Source: CAMLJR01 sp964500675
Lineage (GTDB): Bacteria; Pseudomonadota; Gammaproteobacteria; Pseudomonadales; CAMLJR01
DNA: 64,000 bases
Direction of reading: 5' to 3'
NCBI GenBank assembly: GCA_964500675.1
Contig: CAZCNY010000003.1
Location: 248,001-312,000, forward strand
Shown: positions 57,687 to 64,000 of the stretch, piece after piece
How the letters are laid out: every line of letters begins with the position of its first letter
Numbering within the stretch: position 1 is the first letter of the stretch
Notes under the pieces: generated by a model
Database searches by the model: none
Seen by the model: only the letters and a program-made list of their open reading frames with translations
What the model was told of the DNA's origin: nothing
Position numbers and translations under genes: made by a program

Positions 57687-58958
57687 TCAGTCGCGCCGTG
57701 TGATGGCTTGCCGTACGCTCGCGAGTTTCACGCAGGTGACGAACACATCGGTGGCTTGCGCGATTTCTTCGACTTTTGGGAAGGAGGGTGCGAGACGAAT
57801 GTTGCAGTCTTGCGGATCTTTGCCGTAGGGATACGTCGCACCCGCGGGCGTCAATTTCACACCGACTTCCGCCGCGAGTTTCACCACGGTTTTCGCGAGG
57901 CCCGGCAGCGTATCGAAGGCGATGAAATAGCCGCCTTTCGGTACGGTCCAATCGCCTAAACCTGCGAGCGCTTGCAGGCGTGTGAGCACGGCATCGAAAC
58001 GCGGTTTCAACAATTCCGCATGTTTCTGCATCAATGCGTGCAGGTTATCCAGCGATCGAATGAATTTCACATGGCGCAGTTGATTGACCTTGTCTGGGCC
58101 GATCTGGCTGAAGCCTAGGTGTTTCTTGAACACGTTCAGGTTGGCTTGCGTAGCTGCCATAAATGCAACACCGGCGCCCGCGAATGTGATTTTCGACGTC
58201 GAGCCGAACATGTAGATGCTGTCGGCGGTGCCGTATTTTTTCGCGAACTCGAAAATATTGGCGAGCGCGGGGGCATCGTCGCTCAATGTGTGCACGGCGT
58301 AAGCGTTATCCCAGAATACGCGGAAACCCGAGCCCGCGATGTTGCCGAGTTGCGCGATGCGCTCGACGGTGGCGTTGCCGTAAACGATACCGCTCGGATT
58401 GGAGAAGCGCGGCACGCACCAAATGCCTTTGATTTGCGGATCGGCTTTGACGAGCGCTTCGACCCGATCCATAGCGGGGCCGTTAGCATCCATCGGCACC
58501 GGGATCAATTCGATGCCGAAATGCTCGCACACGGTGAAGTGGCGGTCGTAGCCCGGCACGGGCGCGAGGAATTTCACCGTGCCCGTCTTGCGCCAGGCAT
58601 CGCTGCCGGCGACGCCGTGCTCGTAGGCGAATTGCACGGCCTGGTACATCATGGTGAGGCTGCTCGATCCGCCGACGATGATTTCGTCGGCGCCGACACC
58701 GAGGACGGGTGCGAACAGCGCACGCGCCGAGGCGATGCCATCGAGACCGCCGTAGTTGCGCACGTCGGTGCCGTCTTCGTCTTTGAAGTTGCCGGCGAGA
58801 ATGCCGTCGATCGCGTTCGACAGACTCAGCTGATCGGCGCTGGGCTTGCCGCGCGTCAAATCGAGGTTGAGTCCTGCTGACTTGTAAACGGCATATTGCT
58901 GCGCCAGTTCGCTTTCCCAGGCGCGCAGCTGTTCGATCGAGGCTCGTTGCAGATCCAC
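57687..58958 (-). CDS. Aspartate-type aminotransferase, class I/II (subgroup Ic-like)
   Basis: 423 residues from GTG 58958, preceded by TTTGAGGT; a TTG at 58997 would add 13 residues. It is a PLP fold-type I enzyme. GKPSADQLSLSNAIDGILAG and VRNYGGLDGIASARALFAPV are the N-terminal substrate segments; the PLP lysine is in MFGSTSKITFAGAG; CNIRLAPSFPKVEEI carries the conserved Arg. It resembles the short aspartate aminotransferases annotated as MocR-like or AspT in actinobacteria. Substrate is probably aspartate/2-oxoglutarate. Confidence 0.87.
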   Translation of the reverse strand: MDLQRASIEQLRAWESELAQQYAVYKSAGLNLDLTRGKPSADQLSLSNAIDGILAGNFKDEDGTDVRNYGGLDGIASARALFAPVLGVGADEIIVGGSSSLTMMYQAVQFAYEHGVAGSDAWRKTGTVKFLAPVPGYDRHFTVCEHFGIELIPVPMDANGPAMDRVEALVKADPQIKGIWCVPRFSNPSGIVYGNATVERIAQLGNIAGSGFRVFWDNAYAVHTLSDDAPALANIFEFAKKYGTADSIYMFGSTSKITFAGAGVAFMAATQANLNVFKKHLGFSQIGPDKVNQLRHVKFIRSLDNLHALMQKHAELLKPRFDAVLTRLQALAGLGDWTVPKGGYFIAFDTLPGLAKTVVKLAAEVGVKLTPAGATYPYGKDPQDCNIRLAPSFPKVEEIAQATDVFVTCVKLASVRQAITRRD

Positions 58959-59057
58959 GTTGATATACCTCAAAGGGGAATGGAAAAAGGGCTGCAATTA
59001 TACTCAGAACACACGGCGGCGTAACGGGCTGCCGTCCCATCACATGAGGAGTTCGCG

Positions 59058-60959
59058 ATGAGTTACCGCGAAGAGTTCGAGGCTTCGATTCAAAACCCCG
59101 CTGCGTTCTGGCAAAAACAGGCGCAACAGCTCGCGTGGTACACAATGCCGCGAACGATTTTGCAGACTAGCGACGATGGTGTGGCACGTTGGTTTGTCGA
59201 TGGCGAATTGAACACGAGTTATCTCGCGCTCGATTATCACATTGAGCGGGGGCGCGGCGCGCAGATCGCGTTGATCTACGATTCGCCCGTGACCCACACG
59301 ATTAAAAAATTCACGTATGCGGAACTGCGCGACGCCGTGGCGCAGTGCGCGGGTATGCTTGCGCAACTCGGCGTCGGCAAAGGCGATCGCGTTTTAATTT
59401 ATCTGCCGATGATTCCCGAAGCGGCGATGGCGATGCTCGCCTGCGCGCGCATCGGCGCGATTCATTCGGTGGTGTTCGGCGGTTTTGCCGCGCATGAGCT
59501 TGCGGTGCGTATCGACGACGCGACGCCAAAAATAATTTTGACGGCATCGTGCGGTATCGAAGTCGATAAAGTGATTGCGTATAAGCCGATACTCGATAAT
59601 GCGATCGATCAAGCACGACACAAGCCGCAGCATTGTGTTGTATATCAGCGTGCGCAATGTGCAGCCGAATTAAAAGCGCCGCGCGATCTCGATTGGCAGG
59701 CGATGATCGCGAATGCGCCGAGTGTCGCACCCGTGCCGTTGCTCGCCACCGATCCGCTTTACGTGTTGTACACCTCGGGCACGACAGGAAAACCGAAAGG
59801 CATCGTGCGCGATAACGGCGGGCACGCAGTCGCCTTGCATTACAGCATGCGTGCGATTTACGACATGAAACCCGGTGAAGTGTTTTGGGCGGCGTCTGAT
59901 GTTGGCTGGGTGGTGGGGCACTCGTATATCGTTTATGCGCCGCTGCTCATTGGGTGCACTACAGTCTTTTATGAGGGAAAACCAGTGCGCACGCCCGACG
60001 CGGGTGCGTTCTGGCGCGTCGTTGCGCAACATAAAGTGAAAGCGCTGTTCGCGGCGCCGACCGCGTTTCGCGCGATTCGCAAGGAAGATCCCGACGCTGC
60101 ACTCGCGCGGAAATACGATTTATCGTCGCTCAAGACATTATTTCTCGCCGGCGAACGCCTCGATCCGCCGACCTATGATTGGCTGCGCGAAAAATTTCAG
60201 CGGCCCATCGTCGATCATTGGTGGCAGACCGAAACCGGTTGGGCGATTGTAGCCAATCCGCTCGGTCTCGAAATGTTTGCGACCAAAGCAGGCTCTGCGA
60301 CGAAGCCCGTGCCCGGTTTCGATGTGCGTATTCTCGATGACAACGGCAATGAGTGCGCACCGAACGAGCAGGGCAACATCGTGGTGAAATTGCCGCTGCC
60401 GCCCGGTTGTTTGCCGACCGTATGGAACAATCATCCGCGTTTTTTCGCTGGCTATTTGCAGCGCTTTCCGGGGTATTACTTGTGCGGCGATGGCGGTTTC
60501 ATCGACGACGACGGTTATATTTTCGTGATGGGTCGCATCGACGATGTCATCAACGTCGCGGGACATCGTTTGTCGACCGGTGAAATCGAAGAAGTCGTCG
60601 CCGCGCATGCCGCGGTTGCGGAATGCGCGGTGATCGGCATCGACGATGAATTGCGCGGCCAGATTCCGATCGCGTTCGCCGTGAAAAAAGACGGCTGCGC
60701 TATCGATGAAAATAATTTAGAAAAAGAAATCGTAACGATGGTGCGGAAACAAGTCGGCGCGCTCGCGAATTTCAAACAGCTGATGGTGGTGAAGCGTTTA
60801 CCCAAAACGCGCTCGGGAAAAATTTTGCGCGGCGTGTTGCGCGCGATGGTCGATGGCAAGGAATACACAGTGCCTTCGACGATCGACGACCCGCTATCGC
60901 TGGATGAAATCAAACTGGATTTGCAGCGGCGTGCTATTGGATGTTTTGCGGTAAGCTGA
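59058..60959 (+). CDS. prpE: Propionyl-CoA synthetase
   Basis: 633 residues, with GAGGAG before ATG 59058. It activates propionate (and probably short acids) to acyl-CoA through acyl-AMP. Signatures: N-terminal YREEFEASIQNPAAFW, the P-loop VLYTSGTTGKPKGIVRD, DHWWQTETGWAI, and the catalytic lysine in KTRSGKILRGVLR. Length and N-terminus match PrpE rather than acetyl-CoA synthetase, though Acs-like substrate range cannot be excluded. There is no methylcitrate cluster nearby. Confidence 0.92.
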   Translation: MSYREEFEASIQNPAAFWQKQAQQLAWYTMPRTILQTSDDGVARWFVDGELNTSYLALDYHIERGRGAQIALIYDSPVTHTIKKFTYAELRDAVAQCAGMLAQLGVGKGDRVLIYLPMIPEAAMAMLACARIGAIHSVVFGGFAAHELAVRIDDATPKIILTASCGIEVDKVIAYKPILDNAIDQARHKPQHCVVYQRAQCAAELKAPRDLDWQAMIANAPSVAPVPLLATDPLYVLYTSGTTGKPKGIVRDNGGHAVALHYSMRAIYDMKPGEVFWAASDVGWVVGHSYIVYAPLLIGCTTVFYEGKPVRTPDAGAFWRVVAQHKVKALFAAPTAFRAIRKEDPDAALARKYDLSSLKTLFLAGERLDPPTYDWLREKFQRPIVDHWWQTETGWAIVANPLGLEMFATKAGSATKPVPGFDVRILDDNGNECAPNEQGNIVVKLPLPPGCLPTVWNNHPRFFAGYLQRFPGYYLCGDGGFIDDDGYIFVMGRIDDVINVAGHRLSTGEIEEVVAAHAAVAECAVIGIDDELRGQIPIAFAVKKDGCAIDENNLEKEIVTMVRKQVGALANFKQLMVVKRLPKTRSGKILRGVLRAMVDGKEYTVPSTIDDPLSLDEIKLDLQRRAIGCFAVS

Positions 60960-60962
60960 TTA

Positions 60963-61163
60963 TTAAGGGATGAAATATGGCGCGATGCACAGCGCGATAC
61001 CGATAATCGCGATCGCCACGGTGTTGTCGACCAAATACGGAAAGCCCATCAGCGCGAGTCCGCACACCATTGGCGCGGTGCGTTGTTGTTTGCGGCCGTA
61101 GCGAAAATAGACGAAACCGATAGCGCCGAAGAGTACGCCCCAGAGCAGATTGGCGGTGTTCAT
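60963..61163 (-). CDS. Small two-helix membrane protein
   Basis: 66 residues. Two hydrophobic helices (LLWGVLFGAIGFVYFRYG; VAIAIIGIALCIAPYF) flank a basic loop GRKQQRTAPMVCGLALMGFP. Similar small proteins are widespread in gammaproteobacteria and sometimes carry an unsupported 'amino acid transport' label. Function unknown. It is convergent with prpE, four bases away. Confidence 0.75.
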   Translation of the reverse strand: MNTANLLWGVLFGAIGFVYFRYGRKQQRTAPMVCGLALMGFPYLVDNTVAIAIIGIALCIAPYFIP

Positions 61164-61200
61164 GATAGTCGCAATGCGGAGTTATTCGCGCGCCGATCGT

Positions 61201-61536
61201 TCAGCGGCGCGCGTACAACTCGATGAGCACTTCGAGTTGCGCCAGCGCCTGCTCCGAGGCATCGATGATTTGAAAGCCGGCCCAGTAGCGGTAAAAATTT
61301 TCGGCGCGGCGGCACCACAGGCAATCGGCGCCGACGACGATCTGATCGCTGCCTTTAATCGGCTCGGGCAGTTGCAGTGCAAGCTGGAAGATCGCCTGCG
61401 TTTCGATTTCGCGATCGGCCATCACCATGAGTCCTTCGGTGGTGATGTTCACGAGTTCCCCAAACGCACCGCCATTGATCGTATCGAGAATGACGATAGC
61501 CTGATTGAGTTCCATGCGTTCGAGTTTGCGTGCCAT
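61201..61536 (-). CDS. PilZ-domain-like protein
   Basis: 111 residues. The pattern GELVNITTEGLMVM, then alternating strands and CLWCRRAENFYRYWAGFQI, fits a PilZ barrel. The RxxxR motif at the N-terminus is reduced to RKLERMEL, so c-di-GMP binding may be weak or lost. It follows the DUF1631 gene by 37 bp on the same strand, a pairing that suggests a shared transcript. Confidence 0.75.
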   Translation of the reverse strand: MARKLERMELNQAIVILDTINGGAFGELVNITTEGLMVMADREIETQAIFQLALQLPEPIKGSDQIVVGADCLWCRRAENFYRYWAGFQIIDASEQALAQLEVLIELYARR

Positions 61537-61573
61537 CTAATCGCTTTCCGTTGGTTATGTATGAGCGCTGAGT

Positions 61574-63649
61574 TCAGTGGCGCGGACGCAGCTGTTCGAC
61601 GATGCGTTCGAGCGCCTTCTCAAAAAATGGTGCCTGCGTTTGCTGCTGCAGAATACGCGTGCGCCCGGCGCGGATATCGAGCGCGAGTTCCGCGCCCGTT
61701 TTTACCGCGATCTGTTGACCGAGTCGGTTGACGAACATGTAATGCTGCGTGCGGCTGTTTGACCATGCAAGTTTAGCTTGTTGCTGCTCTTTGCGCGGGC
61801 GATCGGCCAGAAATACGAACCAAGTGCCGAATTCGAGCCCGCTGAGTTTTTCCAAAATCGGATCGGCCGCGATTTCGGCCGGCGCCGTGATGGGCGCGTC
61901 GATATCGGCTGCGCTCTGCGGCGCGGCGCCGGTGCCCAGTACCGCGCGCTCGCGATGGGCTTGATGCAGTGCATCGAGCAACTGCTGCCCGGTCTCGGTT
62001 TCGTAGCCGACGGTCTGGAAGCCCTGGCCAAGACGCTCGTTGAGCGTGTCGCGCAATTTCCACAGTTGTTGTTGATCGAGGCCTTCGGGATGCAGGTAGA
62101 TGAGCGCGTCATCGACAACTTGTGCTGCCGCGCGCCACTGTTCCGAGTTGGAGCCAAAGCGCAATAAATTGAAAGCAAGAAAATTGGCCCACGGTTCAAA
62201 CAATAGCGTGCGCACGGGTGCAGGCAGGTTGGCGCCGCCGATTTTCTGCAGCAGATAGCGCTCGACGCGCAAGCGTATCTCTTTGAGTTTGTCCTCGCCG
62301 CGCGCGGCCTGTAGCGCGCGCTGTTCGGCGAGACGCACGCGCCGCGCGTGTTGGCGCAGGTAGTGGTTGAAATCGAAAGCGAGTTGCGAAAACAGCCGCA
62401 CATCATTGTCGAATTCATCGAGAATGCGCTGCACGACGGCTTTCATCTGCTGGTAGACGTCGCTTTTGTGCTTGGCCTCTGGATCGATCCAGCGCTCGCC
62501 CGCCGCCACCAGTGTATTGAGCAGCTGCCGCGCCGGGTGTTGCGGCGAGTTGAAAAAGGCTTTGTCGAGCAGCGCAACTTTCAAGAACGGCGTGTGCAGA
62601 TAACTCAGCAGCGCCTTCACCGAATCGGGCAGCTGCTCATCGTTGAGCATGTATTCGAACAACAGGCCGACGATTTCGATCACATCGGCATCGAGCGGCG
62701 CGGCGCTGCGGGTTTCGCGTTGAATTTGCTGCGGCAATTCGGCGTAATCGGTCGCGAGCACCGCCTGCGGCGTTTTTGCAGTGTCCAGCGTTTTTGCGCT
62801 GTGCTGTTGCAGCGGCTGCAGGCCGACGATGATTTGCGGCGCCGGTTTGGCGTGCGGTACCGGCGCACGCCGCTGCGAAAGCGCACCTTGCAGCTGTTGC
62901 ACGAGCATCATCAAATCACCCTGCTTCGCCACCGTTTCGGGTGAGTTTTGATTCGACAACTCTTCAGGCAGCGCCGCCGCTTCGTCTTTGCGAACTTGAT
63001 AGCGCAGATGCGGCAGCACGCCGGCATTTTTCAGATGGTGATTGAGCAGGTGGTACAGTTTGTCGAGCTTGCTCAGCAGCGTGCTGTCGTAGATTTTGTA
63101 GCAGACCAGCTTCGACGCGGTATCGAGCTGCAGTGATTGCAGCGCATTGCGCAGCGCTTCGGCGAACACGGCCGGTGCGACGGGGTTGCCGAGATCGCTG
63201 ATCTTAAAGCCGCCCGCGAGTACCGACAGGCGTTGATTGAGCGCATACAGCGCTTCGGAATAATCGGCATTGGCGCGGCGCGTCATGCTCGCGACGGCGA
63301 TGGTCTGTTCGAGTTGGTCGTTATCGACGAGCTTGAGCTCGGTGTCGCTCTGGCTGATGTCGCTCGCGGTATCCTCGCGATTGAGAAAATTATCGAACGC
63401 CTGTCGCATGTGTTCGAGCAATTGTTTTTCGAGCCAGCGCCGCTGTTCGCGCAATTCGCTGCGCGCCTGCAAATAGCGATTTTGCTCAAGATTGTTGCCG
63501 GCCTTGTCGGCCATGCGAAATAGCTGGTCGTCGAGTTTGTCGAGGCTGCTTTTAAAATGGACTGAAGCCCATTTGTAAATGAGCGCTTTGCAGCTTTGCA
63601 GCAGGCGATGCTTATCGCCCGGTTGAGAGGGCCTGTCCGATGAGGTCAT
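61574..63649 (-). CDS. DUF1631 family protein
   Basis: 691 residues from ATG 63649 (an earlier in-frame ATG at 63793 would run into the divergent gene's leader and is rejected). Helical throughout: the N-terminal LLQSCKALIYKWASVHFKSS is followed by many amphipathic helices, with the core VIEIVGLLFEYMLNDEQLPD, VKALLSYLHTPFLKVALLDK and FFNSPQHPARQLLNTLVAAG that defines DUF1631. The C-terminal 100 residues (LEFGTWFVFLADRPRKEQQQ, KLAWSNSRTQHYMFVNRLG) form a PilZ-like beta domain. Role unknown; a c-di-GMP link is suggested by that domain and by the PilZ-like gene next to it. Confidence 0.87.
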   Translation of the reverse strand: MTSSDRPSQPGDKHRLLQSCKALIYKWASVHFKSSLDKLDDQLFRMADKAGNNLEQNRYLQARSELREQRRWLEKQLLEHMRQAFDNFLNREDTASDISQSDTELKLVDNDQLEQTIAVASMTRRANADYSEALYALNQRLSVLAGGFKISDLGNPVAPAVFAEALRNALQSLQLDTASKLVCYKIYDSTLLSKLDKLYHLLNHHLKNAGVLPHLRYQVRKDEAAALPEELSNQNSPETVAKQGDLMMLVQQLQGALSQRRAPVPHAKPAPQIIVGLQPLQQHSAKTLDTAKTPQAVLATDYAELPQQIQRETRSAAPLDADVIEIVGLLFEYMLNDEQLPDSVKALLSYLHTPFLKVALLDKAFFNSPQHPARQLLNTLVAAGERWIDPEAKHKSDVYQQMKAVVQRILDEFDNDVRLFSQLAFDFNHYLRQHARRVRLAEQRALQAARGEDKLKEIRLRVERYLLQKIGGANLPAPVRTLLFEPWANFLAFNLLRFGSNSEQWRAAAQVVDDALIYLHPEGLDQQQLWKLRDTLNERLGQGFQTVGYETETGQQLLDALHQAHRERAVLGTGAAPQSAADIDAPITAPAEIAADPILEKLSGLEFGTWFVFLADRPRKEQQQAKLAWSNSRTQHYMFVNRLGQQIAVKTGAELALDIRAGRTRILQQQTQAPFFEKALERIVEQLRPRH

Positions 63650-63757
63650 GGCAATTGTTGTTTGTTTTCGGCGTCGGGCGCGGATGCTGATCGAGTATAG
63701 CAGGGGCTGATCCAAGTCGCCGTGCGTCGCGTAAAATGAACATCGATGGGGGCGGAT

Positions 63758-64000
63758 ATGAGTGACGATTGGCGCGAACGCGAGCGTTGTCATGCACAGT
63801 GGCAGGCGTTGTCGTGCGCGGACATCACGCTAGCGTCTCTGCAGGCATTTTATGCGCGCTACAAATATCTGATTATGAGTCGGCATATTGCCAGCTATCA
63901 CGCGATCGGTGCGTTGCTTGCCAATCCGGATAAAGACGACCTGCCCGAGGTGGCGCAGCGCCTATTGGCATTGATGATGAACGCACTGGCGCTTCCGGCG
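63758..64000 (+). CDS. DUF1722/YbgA-like protein, 3' end outside window
   Basis: 81 codons are visible from ATG 63758, with a G-rich ribosome binding site (63748-63754). LQAFYARYKYLIMSRHIASY followed by HAIGALLANPDKDDLPEVAQ matches the DUF1722 domain (YbgA), where a conserved YHxRYK-like segment is followed by a helical bundle. The family is often linked to DNA photolyase genes, but its function is unknown. Divergent from the DUF1631 gene with a 108-bp gap. Confidence 0.75.
   Translation, partial: MSDDWRERERCHAQWQALSCADITLASLQAFYARYKYLIMSRHIASYHAIGALLANPDKDDLPEVAQRLLALMMNALALPA

Noticed and set aside
57139..57951. 271-codon upstream extension of the miaB frame
   Set aside because: Runs over the oppositely oriented DUF1820 gene and the terminator; MiaB begins at MAEQISIAV (57138).
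58119..58880. 253-codon plus-strand frame inside the aminotransferase
   Set aside because: Antisense shadow; the PLP enzyme on the minus strand is unambiguous.
1..64000. tRNA genes, rRNA genes, CRISPR arrays, insertion sequences with transposases
   Set aside because: None recognised on reading both strands; the integrase fragments at 1695-2780 are the only recombinase sequences seen. A tRNA covariance scan would be needed to exclude a tRNA formally.

Overview
The window is a chromosomal segment of a Gram-negative gammaproteobacterium, most likely from the Pseudomonadales/Cellvibrionales side. The evidence is the gene order proA-nadD-rsfS-rlmH-mrdA-rodA-mltB-rlpA-dacA-(D-amino-acid aminotransferase)-ybeD-lipB-lipA, the miaB-phoH-ybeY-corC-lnt-leuS-lptE-holA block, lipid A hydroxylase LpxO, and outer-membrane biogenesis genes. 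Base composition is moderately GC-rich with many CGCG-type words, and long antisense open frames are frequent. No rRNA, tRNA or CRISPR array was seen.

Layout. 1-1170: end of a phytase-like esterase gene. 1428-3121: a small decayed integrative element sitting in the 5' end of prfC; the original 26-codon 5' end is left behind, and the working prfC (3054-4658) now uses a start, 5' codons and upstream region brought by the element. 4679-7084: a PEP-CTERM protein, rsuA and a hemerythrin-like protein, with a near-perfect CRP/Vfr-type site between the PEP-CTERM gene and rsuA. 7104-9402: three translationally coupled genes (membrane protein, FMN split-barrel protein, split barrel-GAF-winged helix protein). 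9578-11840: two methyltransferases. 11970-16998: lpxO followed by acyl carrier protein, acyl-AMP ligase, HemK-like methyltransferase and LplT-like transporter, a compact lipid or carboxylic-acid cassette of unknown product. 17103-25939: housekeeping and stress genes (dehydrogenase, diguanylate cyclase, glutathione peroxidase, fatty acid desaturase, patatin, TfoX-C protein, VanY-like peptidase, cysE). 26057-34216: ppa, PilZ protein, mpl, ubiX, small membrane and cysteine-cluster proteins, LON-N protein, exonuclease, tesB, proA, nadD.

34250-44323 is the cell-elongation and lipoate cluster (rsfS to lipA). 44620-46523 and 46548-47126 hold a rubrerythrin, a GlpC/heterodisulfide-reductase-like Fe-S protein and a DUF3501 protein; in front of them lies a sequence with the exact spacing of an OxyR tetramer operator. 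47147-57138 is the minus-strand miaB-to-holA block, which runs head-on into the lip block; in Pseudomonas the two blocks run the same way, so a rearrangement is inferred. 57286-64000: DUF1820 protein, a strong bidirectional terminator, an aspartate-type aminotransferase, prpE, a small membrane protein, a PilZ protein, a DUF1631 protein and the start of a DUF1722 protein.

The most noteworthy points are the SXT-like use of prfC as an integration site by a now-degenerate element with paired GTGTACAY octamers at both ends, the ACP-ligase-HemK-MFS cassette, the OxyR-like operator on the rubrerythrin operon, the CRP-like site, and codon-phased tandem micro-duplications in several genes, one of which carries both the stop of one gene and the start of the next.
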